Assembly (NCBI GenBank): GCA_024234815.1
Contig: JACKNO010000003.1
Span: 124,001 to 188,000, forward strand
DNA length: 64,000 bases
Source: Pseudomonadales bacterium
Lineage (GTDB): Bacteria > Pseudomonadota > Gammaproteobacteria > Pseudomonadales > Halieaceae
Reading direction: 5' to 3'
Shown piece by piece: positions 8,288-17,829 of the stretch. The stretch's first letter is position 1, and the number at the start of each line of letters is the position of its first letter. Below the pieces are notes generated by a model. The model worked only from the letters and a program-made list of their open reading frames with translations, was not told the origin of the DNA and made no database searches. A program made the position numbers and the translations under genes.

Positions 8288-8887
8288 ATGAAACCACTCC
8301 AATTCGCCATGCCCGATTCACCCCTGCGCCTTGCCACGTCCGCCGCCTGGACCGAGGCGGTGATGGCGGATTTCGACAGTTTCCTGCTGGATCACGCGGC
8401 GGCGGAAAAGAAAGCGTCGGGCATGGCCATCTCCATGTTGTCACACTACCCCGACAGGCTGGAACTGGTGGCCGCCATGGCGGACCTGGCGGTGGAGGAA
8501 CTCACCCACTATCGCGAGGTGGTGAAATGGATACACCGGCGCGGCCTGATCACTGTTGCCGACCGCAAGGACCAGTACGTGCTCACGCTGCGCGAATCCA
8601 TCCGCAAGGGGCGCGATGTGTACCTGCTCGACCGACTGTTGACCGCCAGTATTATTGAAGCGCGCGGCGCCGAGCGTTTCGCGCTGGTGGCGGCCGCGCT
8701 GCCGGCGGGAGCACTGCAGAAATTCTACCAGTCGATTGCCCGCTCCGAGGAGCGGCACTATGAACTGTTCCTGCAACTGGCCGGGGTGTACCTGGACGCA
8801 AAAATGATTGCCGCGCGCTGGGAAGAACTGCTGACGATAGAAGCGGATATCGTCGCCAGGCTGCCGATCCAGGCGGCCCTGCACTGA
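8288..8887 (+). CDS. miaE: MiaE-like tRNA-(ms2io6A)-hydroxylase
   Basis: This diiron enzyme would hydroxylate the isoprenyl side chain of ms2i6A37 in tRNA. The 199-residue chain shows the expected ferritin-like iron ligands in four helices: DHAAAEKKASGMAISMLSHY, EELTHYREV, EARGAERFALV and SEERHYELFL. I start at the ATG at 8288 (MKPLQF); an ATG at 8309 (MPDSPLR) is also possible. An open frame extends further upstream, but that part lacks family features and crosses the divergent promoter region. It is followed 18 bp later by a glycosyltransferase-like gene on the same strand. Confidence 0.85.
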   Translation: MKPLQFAMPDSPLRLATSAAWTEAVMADFDSFLLDHAAAEKKASGMAISMLSHYPDRLELVAAMADLAVEELTHYREVVKWIHRRGLITVADRKDQYVLTLRESIRKGRDVYLLDRLLTASIIEARGAERFALVAAALPAGALQKFYQSIARSEERHYELFLQLAGVYLDAKMIAARWEELLTIEADIVARLPIQAALH

Positions 8888-8905
8888 TGTACCGGTAGCG
8901 CCGGG

Positions 8906-10204
8906 GTGCCCGTCGACCTCGCCCGCCAGCGCTACCTGCAACGCCATATCGAAGCGGGCTTGCCCGAATGCCCCGCAGCCCTGTCGCCGTGGCAGCAGGT
9001 GCTGGTCATTCCCGCCTATCGGGAAGCGGCCAGTCTGCTCGACAGGCTCGCCCTGCTGCCCGCAGGAGAAGGTCGAACCCTGGTAATACTCGTCCTCAAC
9101 CGCCCCGACTCGGATTCTGACGCGGGCGCCAACAACCTGTTGCGCAAGGCGGTGTCCCGCATGCGGCCGCGCGGCCCGGCAGGCGCGACCCTGCATTGCC
9201 TCAACCAACACAGCGATCTCTACCTGCACGACACCGATCGCCTGCACGGCCCCACCCCCGCATCCCGGGGCGTCGGCCTGGCGCGCAAGATCGGTTGCGA
9301 TATCGCTTTCAAATGGATGTGCGAAGGCGCCATCCGCAGCCGCTGGGTCTGCACTACGGACGCGGACGCAGTGCTGCCCCCCGACTATTTCCTGAGACTG
9401 GCGCAGGTACCTGAAAATTGCGCTGCGGCATGCTACCCGTTCTGGCATACCAGCGGCGCCGACAGGCACTGCAACCTGGCGACAGCGCTGTATGAATTGC
9501 GCTTGCACCACTACGTACTGGGGCTGGAATATGCCGGCTCGCCCTATGCATGCCACACCCTGGGTAGCTGCATGGCAATTGAATTCGGGGCCTATGCCGC
9601 AGTGCGCGGCTTTCCGCAACGCGCCGGCGGCGAGGATTTCTACCTGCTCAACAAACTTGCCAAGACAGGCCCGGTGCAGCGGCTGGACGGCGCCTGCATC
9701 GAACTGGAGTCCCGTGTATCACACCGGGTGCCATTCGGTACCGGTCCCGCGGTGGCCAGGATCAGTGCGGCACAGGACCCGCTCGCGCAGCCGCTGTTCT
9801 ACCACCCCGCCTGCTATGAAGCCCTGCACGCGGTACTGCAAGTGGCGCCGCAGCTGGCACGGCAAGAACCGGAAAATTTACCAGCACTGTTGGCCGCAAC
9901 CGGCATGGGGCGCAGGCTGCAGGAGGCCTGCCATCTGACCCTGCAAGCGATGGACATTGCCTCCGCGATAGCCCACTGCCGCCGCCAGGGAACCTCTCCC
10001 GCGCAGTTCCTGCGCCAGTTCCACCAGTGGTTTGACGCCTTTCGCACCCTGAAATTTATTCACGGCATCCGCGATGCCGGCTGGGCCACCTGCACACTGG
10101 CCGATCTTCGCGTGCTGCGACCCCGACTCTGGCCGGACGCTGACAGCGATGACATCGACAGTCTGCGCCAGCACATCACGTCACAGCTGGGCTGGCGCCG
10201 CTAG
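8906..10204 (+). CDS. Family 2-like glycosyltransferase domain protein
   Basis: This 432-residue cytosolic protein has no predicted membrane segment. It has a GT-A-like start (QVLVIPAYREAASLLDRLA), a DxD-type nucleotide-sugar motif in CTTDADAVLPPDYF near residue 152 and GGEDFYLLNKLAKTG near residue 243, the region that in GT2 enzymes holds the acid residue before the acceptor. An unusual C-terminal half of about 170 residues has no recognisable domain. The start is a GTG at 8906. It follows the miaE-like gene closely and is probably co-transcribed; its acceptor is unknown. Confidence 0.7.
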   Translation: MPVDLARQRYLQRHIEAGLPECPAALSPWQQVLVIPAYREAASLLDRLALLPAGEGRTLVILVLNRPDSDSDAGANNLLRKAVSRMRPRGPAGATLHCLNQHSDLYLHDTDRLHGPTPASRGVGLARKIGCDIAFKWMCEGAIRSRWVCTTDADAVLPPDYFLRLAQVPENCAAACYPFWHTSGADRHCNLATALYELRLHHYVLGLEYAGSPYACHTLGSCMAIEFGAYAAVRGFPQRAGGEDFYLLNKLAKTGPVQRLDGACIELESRVSHRVPFGTGPAVARISAAQDPLAQPLFYHPACYEALHAVLQVAPQLARQEPENLPALLAATGMGRRLQEACHLTLQAMDIASAIAHCRRQGTSPAQFLRQFHQWFDAFRTLKFIHGIRDAGWATCTLADLRVLRPRLWPDADSDDIDSLRQHITSQLGWRR

Positions 10205-10345
10205 CGATCTTCACTGCAGTACATGGGCCGGCGGCTTTTGTCGTCAAGCTACGAGAGCCCCGACCATCTGACGGGAGGGCCGGCCCCGGCAGCAGTGATG
10301 GCAGCCACCGGGCGCGCCCCCAACCGGGGATACTGGACGTAATGC

Positions 10346-12007
10346 TTACATCACCAGCTGGCGGATATCTCCCAGCAGTGACACCAGGCGGGTCATAAAG
10401 CGGCCTCCGTCACCGCCATTAATGACGCGGTGGTCATAGGACAGGGCGAGCGGCAGCATGTTGCGCGGCGCAAAATCCTCACCGTCCCATACCGGCTTGA
10501 TCGTCGCCCTGGAAACACCCAGGATCCCGACTTCCGGCGCATTCACGATAGGGGTAAAACCAGTGCCGCCAATATTGCCCAGGCTGGAGATGGTAAAGCA
10601 GCCGCCCTGCATATCTGCCGGGCTGAGCTTGCGGTCCCGCGCCCGTTCCGCCAGCTCCAGCACCTCCCGGGCCAGTTCCCAGACGGATTTCTTGTCGGCG
10701 TCACGGATCACTGGCACCACCAGCCCTGCCGGTGTGTCCACCGCCATGCCGATGTGAACGTAGTTTTTATAAACCAGCTGCTCGCCGCCCGCGGCGAGGG
10801 AGCTGCGGAATTTCGGGTTCTCCAGCAGCGCCACGGCGCAGGCCTTGATGATGAAGGGCATGGGGGTAAGGCGGGTATTGCGCCGCGCGGCCTCATCCTT
10901 GAGCCCCCCGCGAAACTCTTCGAGCGCCGTGATATCGGCCTCATCGAACTGGGTGACATGGGGTACATTCAACCAGCTGCGCTGCATATTCGCCGCGGTG
11001 AGCTTGTCCAGCTTGCTGCGCTCGGTGACCTCCACCGCCCCGAATTTCCCGAAGTCGATCTCCGGAATCACGGCGATACCCACGGCAGAGGCGCCCTGCG
11101 ACTTCGCGCCCAGCGCTTTCTGCACAAAGTGCTGCACGTCTTCCTTGAGCACGCGACCGCGCGGACCGGAGCCAGACACCTTGTCCAGTGGCACCCCGAA
11201 CTCCCGCGCCAATTTGCGCACTGCCGGCCCCGCGTAAACCCCGCTGCGGTCGCCGCCAGCTGCGGCCTCATTCGCTGCTCCCGGCGCTGGCGCCGAGGCG
11301 CCAGTGACAGGCCGTGGAGCGGGCGCAGCCGCTGTGGGAGCCGTTTCTGCGGACGCTGGCGGCGATGCGCTGGCGGGTGCTGCCGATGACGCTGCCACCG
11401 CCGCCCCGGCGCCGCGCAACACCAGCAAGTTGTCACCCTGGCGGACGCTGTCGCCGGTTTTAACCAGCAGCTCAATCACCTCGCCGGCCGCGGGCGACGG
11501 CACCTCCATCGATGCCTTGTCCGATTCCAGCGCGACCAGCGAGTCACCCTCGGCCACCGTATCACCCACTGCGACATATATTTCTATCAGCTCCACCGCA
11601 TCGTCGGTACCGATATCGGGCACCGTAACGGCCTGTTCCGTGCCACCGGCGGCGCCGCCACCCCGGTCGGGTTCAGGTGCTGCGGCGGGTATCGCCTGCG
11701 CCGCAGGGGCAGGGGGTTCGGCCGGGGAGTCTGGCGCTTTTTCAGCAGTCGCCGCCTCTTCCGGCGCGCCTGCCACCTCGATCACCGCCAGGGGCGCCCC
11801 TTCGGCGAGCTGCTCGCCCACTGCCACAAGCAGTTCAACCACGGTTCCCGCGTGAGTCGAAGGAATCTCCATGGAAGCCTTGTCGGATTCCAGCACAATA
11901 AGTCCCTGGTCCACGGCCACCTCGTCACCGACCGCAACCAGCAGCTCGATGACTTCCGCACCTTCGGCACCACCAATATCGGGCACTGTTACTTGTTGTT
12001 TTGACAC
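10346..12007 (-). CDS. aceF: Pyruvate dehydrogenase E2, dihydrolipoyl acetyltransferase
   Basis: This 553-residue E2 has two N-terminal lipoyl domains, each with a DKA lipoylation site (ESDKASMEIPS and ESDKASMEVPS). Ala/Pro-rich linkers, the E3-binding domain (AGPAVRKLAREFGVPLDKVSG) and the catalytic domain ending in YDHRVINGGDGGRF follow. The open frame reaches a TTG further upstream. I prefer the GTG at 12007, because GAGGA lies seven bases before it and the protein then begins MSKQQVTVPDIGG, as in homologues. It lies 17 bp after aceE, forming the PDH operon. The 141 bp between its end and the convergent glycosyltransferase gene show no feature I can name. Confidence 0.96.
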   Translation of the reverse strand: MSKQQVTVPDIGGAEGAEVIELLVAVGDEVAVDQGLIVLESDKASMEIPSTHAGTVVELLVAVGEQLAEGAPLAVIEVAGAPEEAATAEKAPDSPAEPPAPAAQAIPAAAPEPDRGGGAAGGTEQAVTVPDIGTDDAVELIEIYVAVGDTVAEGDSLVALESDKASMEVPSPAAGEVIELLVKTGDSVRQGDNLLVLRGAGAAVAASSAAPASASPPASAETAPTAAAPAPRPVTGASAPAPGAANEAAAGGDRSGVYAGPAVRKLAREFGVPLDKVSGSGPRGRVLKEDVQHFVQKALGAKSQGASAVGIAVIPEIDFGKFGAVEVTERSKLDKLTAANMQRSWLNVPHVTQFDEADITALEEFRGGLKDEAARRNTRLTPMPFIIKACAVALLENPKFRSSLAAGGEQLVYKNYVHIGMAVDTPAGLVVPVIRDADKKSVWELAREVLELAERARDRKLSPADMQGGCFTISSLGNIGGTGFTPIVNAPEVGILGVSRATIKPVWDGEDFAPRNMLPLALSYDHRVINGGDGGRFMTRLVSLLGDIRQLVM

Positions 12008-12024
12008 GTGCGTTTCCTCTTCCT

Positions 12025-14676
12025 TCAAGCCGTAAACGGGTCGCTCTTGTCCGCGGATATCCCCAGTGAGCGCATCGCCTGCGTCACCACCTCGGGAGCG
12101 AGTTGGCCCTCATCGGCCAGTGCCTTGAGTGCAGCCAGCACAATGTACTCGCGACTCACCTCGAAAAACTTGCGCAATTTTTCGCGGGTATCCGAGCGGC
12201 CATAGCCATCGGTGCCGAGCACCACATAACGCCCCGGTACAAATTCCCGCAACTGGTCCGAATAGGCTTTCAGATAGTCGGTGGCCACCACTACCGGCCC
12301 CTCCCGCCCCTGTAACTGCCGGGTCAGGTACGGCACCCTGGGCTCTTCTTGCGGATGCAACATGTTCCAGCGCAGGGCGGCTTTGCCGTCCCGCTGCAAT
12401 TGGTTGACACTGGTCAGGCTCCATACGTCGGATGCCACCTGGTAATCCTTTTCCAGGATGGACGCCGCCGCTTCGACTTCCCGCAGGATGGTGCCCGCCC
12501 CCATCAACTGCACCCGCAAGCCGTCGCCGGCAGCTACGCTGCGCAGTGGATAGATACCCTGAATAATGCCTTCCTCAACGCCCTCGGGCATCTCTGGCTG
12601 CACATAGTTTTCATTCATGGTTGTGATGTAGTAGAAGCGGTTCTCACCCTCCTGGTACATCCTGCGCATGCCGTCCTGCACAATGACGGCCAGCTCGTAG
12701 GCGTAGGCGGGATCGTAGCTTACGCAGTTGGGAATAGTGCTGGCCAGCAGATGGCTGTGGCCATCCTGGTGCTGGAGGCCTTCGCCGTTAAGCGTGGTGC
12801 GGCCCGCGGTGGCACCGATCAGAAAGCCCCGGGCCTGGCTGTCACCCGCCGCCCAGGCCAGGTCGCCGATGCGCTGGAAACCAAACATGGAGTAGAAAAT
12901 ATAAAACGGCACCATGGGATAGGCACTGGTGGTATACGAGGTGGCCACCGCCAGCCAGGCGGAAAACGCCCCCGCTTCATTGATGCCCTCTTCCAGGATC
13001 TGGCCCTTCTTGTCCTCTTTGTAGAACATGATCTGGCCGGAGTCGTGGGGCGTGTAGCGCTGCCCCACTGAAGAGTAGATTCCAAGCTGGCGAAACATAC
13101 CCTCCATGCCGAAAGTACGGGCCTCGTCGGGCACGATGGGTACCACCCGCTCACCGATACCCTTGTCCTTGACCAGCGTGGACAACATGCGCACGAACGC
13201 CATGGTGGTGGACACCTCGCGCTTGCCGCTGCTCTTGAGCTGGCTGGCGAAAGCTGACAGGGGTGGAACCGACAGCAGCTCCATCTGGTGGCGCCGCGCC
13301 GGAATCGCCCCGCCCAACTCTTCCCGACGCTGGCGCATGTAGCGCAGTTCAGGACTGTCGGGGGCCGGCCTGTAATAAGGCACATGCTTGAGTTCCGCGT
13401 CGGAAATGGGAATCGCGAAACGGTCTCGAAACGCCTTCAGGCTCTCCATATCGAGCTTCTTCAGGGAGTGGGTCTCGTTGTTGGCCTCCCCAGCCTCACC
13501 GGTGCCGTAGCCCTTGACCGTCATCGCCAGGATGACCGTGGGGCGCTCCTGCTCCTCGGCCGCCTTGGCATAGGCCGCGTAGACCTTGTAGGGGTCGTGT
13601 CCGCCCCGGTTCAGGTACATGATGTCCTCGTCCGACAGGTCGGCCACCAGTTCCAGCAGCTCGGGGTACTTGCCGAAGAAATGCTCGCGGGTATAGGCGC
13701 CACCGTTGTACTTGTAGTTCTGCAACTCGCCGTCGCAGACCTCATCCATACGCTTCTGTAACAGGCCGGTTTCATCCCGCGCCAGCAGTGGGTCCCATTT
13801 GCGGCCCCAGATCACCTTGATCACGTGCCAGCCAGCGCCGCGAAACACCCCTTCGAGTTCCTGGATGATTTTGCCGTTGCCGCGCACGGGGCCGTCCAGT
13901 CGCTGCAGGTTGCAATTGACAACAAAGTGAAGATTACCGAGCCGCTCCCGTCCCGCCAGGGAGATAGCGCCAAGGGATTCGGGTTCGTCGCACTCTCCGT
14001 CACCCATGAAACACCAGACGTTGCGATCGCCGTGGTCAACCAGTCCCCGGCTCTGCTGGTACTTCATCACGTGCGCCTGGTAAATCGCCTGGATCGGGCC
14101 CAGCCCCATGGAAACAGTAGGAAACTGCCAGTAATCCGGCATCAGCCAGGGGTGGGGATAGGATGACAGGCCGTCGCCGTCCACCTCGCGGCGGAACTTG
14201 TCCAGCTGATCTTCATCGATCCTGCCTTCGAGATAGGAGCGCGCGTACATGCCCGGCGCGCTGTGGCCCTGGTAAAACACCAGGTCACCTGGATGACCGT
14301 TGGCCGTGCCACGGAAAAAATGATTAAAGCCGACATCGTAAAGGGTCGCGCTGGAGGAAAAACTGGAAATATGCCCCCCCAGGCCCTCGTCGTTGTCATT
14401 GGCCCGCATCACCATCGCCAGCGCGTTCCAACGCACCAGCGAGCGAATCCGCCGCTCCATGAACAGGTCCCCGGGCATCATTTTCTGCTCGGCGGGTGCA
14501 ATGGTATTGGAAAAAGGTGTGGTGATGGCTGGAGGCAGGCGCAGGCGCTGCTCCTTGGCATGCTTGGTCAGCTCCTGCAGCAGGAAAGAGGCGCGCTCGG
14601 GACTGCTGTGCTTGGCCACTTCGTCGAGGGCGTCCAGCCACTCCCGGGTTTCCAGGGGATCAATGTCTTCGGTCAT
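12025..14676 (-). CDS. aceE: Pyruvate dehydrogenase E1 component (homodimeric type)
   Basis: This 883-residue thiamine-diphosphate enzyme decarboxylates pyruvate and acetylates the lipoyl groups of E2. The ThDP-binding GDGECDEPES motif ends with FVVNCNLQRLDGP, and the pyrimidine/transketolase region is clear (SYTTSAYPMVPFYIFYSMFGFQR). Length matches the E. coli AceE type (887). aceF follows directly. No pdhR-like gene lies upstream, so control of the operon must come from elsewhere; a palindrome in the upstream gap is a candidate site. Confidence 0.97.
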   Translation of the reverse strand: MTEDIDPLETREWLDALDEVAKHSSPERASFLLQELTKHAKEQRLRLPPAITTPFSNTIAPAEQKMMPGDLFMERRIRSLVRWNALAMVMRANDNDEGLGGHISSFSSSATLYDVGFNHFFRGTANGHPGDLVFYQGHSAPGMYARSYLEGRIDEDQLDKFRREVDGDGLSSYPHPWLMPDYWQFPTVSMGLGPIQAIYQAHVMKYQQSRGLVDHGDRNVWCFMGDGECDEPESLGAISLAGRERLGNLHFVVNCNLQRLDGPVRGNGKIIQELEGVFRGAGWHVIKVIWGRKWDPLLARDETGLLQKRMDEVCDGELQNYKYNGGAYTREHFFGKYPELLELVADLSDEDIMYLNRGGHDPYKVYAAYAKAAEEQERPTVILAMTVKGYGTGEAGEANNETHSLKKLDMESLKAFRDRFAIPISDAELKHVPYYRPAPDSPELRYMRQRREELGGAIPARRHQMELLSVPPLSAFASQLKSSGKREVSTTMAFVRMLSTLVKDKGIGERVVPIVPDEARTFGMEGMFRQLGIYSSVGQRYTPHDSGQIMFYKEDKKGQILEEGINEAGAFSAWLAVATSYTTSAYPMVPFYIFYSMFGFQRIGDLAWAAGDSQARGFLIGATAGRTTLNGEGLQHQDGHSHLLASTIPNCVSYDPAYAYELAVIVQDGMRRMYQEGENRFYYITTMNENYVQPEMPEGVEEGIIQGIYPLRSVAAGDGLRVQLMGAGTILREVEAAASILEKDYQVASDVWSLTSVNQLQRDGKAALRWNMLHPQEEPRVPYLTRQLQGREGPVVVATDYLKAYSDQLREFVPGRYVVLGTDGYGRSDTREKLRKFFEVSREYIVLAALKALADEGQLAPEVVTQAMRSLGISADKSDPFTA

Positions 14677-14857
14677 ACCGGTCGCCTCTCAATAAATCAG
14701 CCTGAAGTCACCTGCCGACTGAGTTTCATTTTAGAATTATAGTCGACGAGTTGCGCGACTAAACTGCGAAGAATTCGCCGGAATCCGCCACCGGACACCT
14801 GCCGCGATCAACGCACGAGGCTGGAACTGTACAGTAATCAATCAGATAATGAAATTT

Positions 14858-14874
14858 AGTTCTGTTTTAGAACT
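14858..14874. promoter_or_regulatory. Palindrome upstream of aceE
   Basis: AGTTCT-GTTTT-AGAACT is a perfect six-base inverted repeat with a 5-bp spacer, about 180 bp upstream of the aceE ATG in a 288-bp gap. It may be an operator for a regulator of the PDH operon. It resembles the TTCTAA-TC-TTAGAA site before the double TetR gene only in the TTCT/AGAA halves. Confidence 0.35.
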
Positions 14875-14913
14875 CGACATTAAATGCCGCGGGGAGGCGA
14901 AAGCCTGCAGATG

Positions 14914-14938
14914 TGCCCGGCCTTATCGCGGCCGGGCA
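14914..14938 (-). terminator. Hairpin after the M16 peptidase gene
   Basis: TGCCCGGCC and GGCCGGGCA form a perfect 9-bp stem with a 7-base loop. It lies 27 bases beyond the M16 peptidase stop codon on the minus strand. There is no T run after it, so it may be a Rho-independent-like hairpin of low efficiency or an mRNA 3' stabiliser. Confidence 0.5.
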
Positions 14939-14964
14939 ACACGGAGGGGTACTTTGTAGCAGGA

Positions 14965-17826
14965 TCAGTCGATCAGGTAAGTCTCGTGGTCGAGCTTGAT
15001 CGCGGCTGCAGAATCATCTCGCTTGAAACCATCTTCGGGCAATTGCTGCCAGCGTCCCGGCGCCACCACCAACAGGGAGTGGGGCTGCTCAAGGAACACG
15101 CGATCGTAATAGGCCTGCCAGCTTTCCAGTGTGAACGTTTCCAGGGCATCCGCCAGTTTCTGGCGCCCATCGAAGTCGAACTGTTTGGTGGCGATGGATT
15201 GCCAATAAAAATCAGCCCGCTCCCACAGGTTTTTGTCGGGACGCAGGATATCAGTCCGCAATGCGGCCTTGTGTCGGGAAAACTGCTCCTGGTCAAGCGC
15301 GGCAGGGACCGACTCCATGTAGTCACGCATCGCGGCGTAGACCTTGTCCGCCCCGGCTACCGGCGACTGGATCAGCAGTACCAGACCCGGCACTTCCAGT
15401 TGCGGCCAGGCAAACGCACTGACAATGTAGCCCAGTTGCTGCTCGGTACGCAGTTGCTGGAAGAAGCCTGACTTGGTCACTTGCGCGGCAAGGGCCGTGG
15501 CGGCCCTGTCGCTCCAGGTATCCGCGGCACCCTGTAAATACCAGGCTACCACCGAGTCGTCGTGGGGCACGTCCACTTCGTATAACAGCGATTCCCCGGC
15601 CTCCAGCTTGAGTACTCGCAGATCGGGTAGCGCAGGGGCAGGCTCCGCGGAGATTACCGTGGCCAGCATCCCGGACACCTGCTTCACAAAGCTCTTTTCA
15701 TAGTTTCCGTAAATGAGCGCCTCGGCCGTGGCGCTGGCCCAGAATCCGCGGGCGTAATCCTGCACGGCCGCCATATCCAGTTGTTCCAGCGCTGCGATCA
15801 GCGCCTTCTCTCCCCACTCCCCGTACAGGAGGGACTCACGCAGGTCATCCATCACCTGGCTCGCGGGGCGGCTCGCCACGCTGTTTTGCAGGGCGCGGAT
15901 CATATCCTTGCGAATATTCTCAAAGCGCTGCGGGTCGAAAGCGGGGTCGGCGATTACCCCCAGCAGTTCCTTCAGCAACAGCGCCTGCTTGTCGTTGTAC
16001 CCGGTGATCCGCAGGCTGATGCCCTGGGCATGCTTGTAGAAATCGAAATCGAGTCCCGCGAGCAGCGCGGGATAGGCGTACTCATTGACATCGTCCGTCA
16101 ATATAGCGGTATACAAAATGGCCGCCGCGGTCTGGGTTACGCTCTGTCCCACCTCAGGTGAACGGAAATTGATGTAGGTGGCGCCCTTTGGCACGCGGAA
16201 CTGGTCATCCTGCATGAACCAGATTTTCTGGCGAGGCAACTGCAGGGCCACCTCAGGCACTGCCGCACGCCCGGGAGCCAGGGCAACCAGGGAAACATCC
16301 TCGGCGATAAACTCGTTGGGTTGCGGCAGCTGGAATGGTTCAGGTTTTACCGGATCGAGCCACTCGGCCACCTGCTCGTCCGTCACCGCTTGACGGGAGT
16401 AAGGCACCTGGTAATAAGGCGACACCTGGTCCGTTTCGACGCCCTTGTCGCTGATAGTGATCAGGACATTGCCGGCGTTGATTTCCCCCAGCAGGCCATT
16501 GATCATGATTTCATCGTAGCGGTCCATGATATATGGCCCGCGCAGCACATCCTGCGGAGCATAATCATGCATCCCCGACGCAACCGCACTCACGTAGTTG
16601 ATCGGGTTACTCTCCTGCTTGAACCGGAAACCGAGGTCCGCCAGGCGCGCCTGCTCATCGTACAGCCATTGCCGCGCGCCGCGCTCTCGCAGCATATCCA
16701 CGTAGGCGAAAAACAACCGCAGCACCCGCGGATACTCCTGCAAGCCCTTTTCAGTGAGCGAAATACTTACGTTGAACAGGTCACCGCCAGGCCAGCTCAG
16801 GCCGGAACCGGCGCTCAGGCCCTCGGCGAGCCCCTCGGCCTTGAGTTGCGACAGCAAGCTGCCCTCTCCCTCGTGACCCACCAGGTTACCCAGGTAGGAA
16901 ACCGGCTTTACCTGGTACGCATCGCGGTAGTCGGGAATCGGGAAGGCGAGATCCATCTGGCGCAATGTCGCCTGGGGCTGAACCTGCACGAGCATGGGCA
17001 ACGCGCCCGGAGCAAATAACGGTGCGGCGTACAACTCGCGTTCGCGAGAGGTATTGGGTATCTCACTGAACAGTGGCGATACCAGCGCTTCCAGTTCGTC
17101 GAGCGACTCCGAGCCGAGGACGACCAGGCGCATGATATTGGCGGAGTAATGCTCCTTATAGAAACGAACAAGCTCATCGCGAACACTGGAATCCGGGCGA
17201 TCGTCCAAGGTTTCCAGCGAGCCCACCGTGAACTGGCTGTAGGGATGTTCCGGGTTTATTAGCGCCTGTAACACATCGAGGGAGCGGCGGGGATCGCTCT
17301 TCAGGCCCATCTGGTATTCAGCCTCTACCGCGCTTTTTTCACGTTCCACATAGGCCGCGTCAAAACGGGGAGCGATAAAGAACTGGGCGAACCGATCGAG
17401 CGCTTCGGGCAGGTACGCCGCATTGACATCGAAGAAATAATTGGTGTTCTCAAAGCTGGTGTAGGCATTGCGGCTGCCACCGTGCTCCGTGATGTACTCC
17501 TCATACTCCGCCGGATCAGGGTATTTGTCGGTGCCCAGAAACAACATATGCTCCAGAAAGTGCGCCAGCCCTGCGCGATCAGGAGGGTTGTCGCCGCTGC
17601 CCACATTGATATCAAGCGAGGCCGCCGCCTTCACCGTCCCTGGGTCGGAGATGAGCAGAACCTCCATGTCGTTGGGGAGGGTGAGCAGCCTGTACTGGTA
17701 GTCGTCGTTGGGACTTTTGACAGGCTGCGGCCCGGTGCCGGGCAGCGTGGTGCAGGCCGCCAATAGCAGGGCAATAAGCAGACCTGGCAGAAAGTGCAGC
17801 CTCTGCCTGGAAAAAAACGTGGGCAT
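14965..17826 (-). CDS. M16 (insulinase/pitrilysin) family peptidase, lipoprotein
   Basis: This 953-residue zinc peptidase is anchored by a lipoprotein signal (LLPGLLIALLLAACTTLPG, lipobox LAAC). The inverted zinc motif HxxEH is seen in LAHFLEHMLFLGT near residue 89, with the distal glutamate in ESAVEAEYQMG-type context about 75 residues later. The full-length, two-half architecture is that of protease III/pitrilysin. Periplasmic peptide degradation is the likely role. It follows the PerM-like permease gene by three bases and is the last gene of the tusA-like/permease/M16 run. Confidence 0.9.
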   Translation of the reverse strand: MPTFFSRQRLHFLPGLLIALLLAACTTLPGTGPQPVKSPNDDYQYRLLTLPNDMEVLLISDPGTVKAAASLDINVGSGDNPPDRAGLAHFLEHMLFLGTDKYPDPAEYEEYITEHGGSRNAYTSFENTNYFFDVNAAYLPEALDRFAQFFIAPRFDAAYVEREKSAVEAEYQMGLKSDPRRSLDVLQALINPEHPYSQFTVGSLETLDDRPDSSVRDELVRFYKEHYSANIMRLVVLGSESLDELEALVSPLFSEIPNTSRERELYAAPLFAPGALPMLVQVQPQATLRQMDLAFPIPDYRDAYQVKPVSYLGNLVGHEGEGSLLSQLKAEGLAEGLSAGSGLSWPGGDLFNVSISLTEKGLQEYPRVLRLFFAYVDMLRERGARQWLYDEQARLADLGFRFKQESNPINYVSAVASGMHDYAPQDVLRGPYIMDRYDEIMINGLLGEINAGNVLITISDKGVETDQVSPYYQVPYSRQAVTDEQVAEWLDPVKPEPFQLPQPNEFIAEDVSLVALAPGRAAVPEVALQLPRQKIWFMQDDQFRVPKGATYINFRSPEVGQSVTQTAAAILYTAILTDDVNEYAYPALLAGLDFDFYKHAQGISLRITGYNDKQALLLKELLGVIADPAFDPQRFENIRKDMIRALQNSVASRPASQVMDDLRESLLYGEWGEKALIAALEQLDMAAVQDYARGFWASATAEALIYGNYEKSFVKQVSGMLATVISAEPAPALPDLRVLKLEAGESLLYEVDVPHDDSVVAWYLQGAADTWSDRAATALAAQVTKSGFFQQLRTEQQLGYIVSAFAWPQLEVPGLVLLIQSPVAGADKVYAAMRDYMESVPAALDQEQFSRHKAALRTDILRPDKNLWERADFYWQSIATKQFDFDGRQKLADALETFTLESWQAYYDRVFLEQPHSLLVVAPGRWQQLPEDGFKRDDSAAAIKLDHETYLID

Positions 17827-17829
17827 TGA

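Noticed and set aside
12008..12028. TTG upstream start for aceF
   Set aside because: It overlaps the aceE stop and adds seven residues not seen in E2 proteins, while the GTG at 12007 has a good ribosome-binding site.
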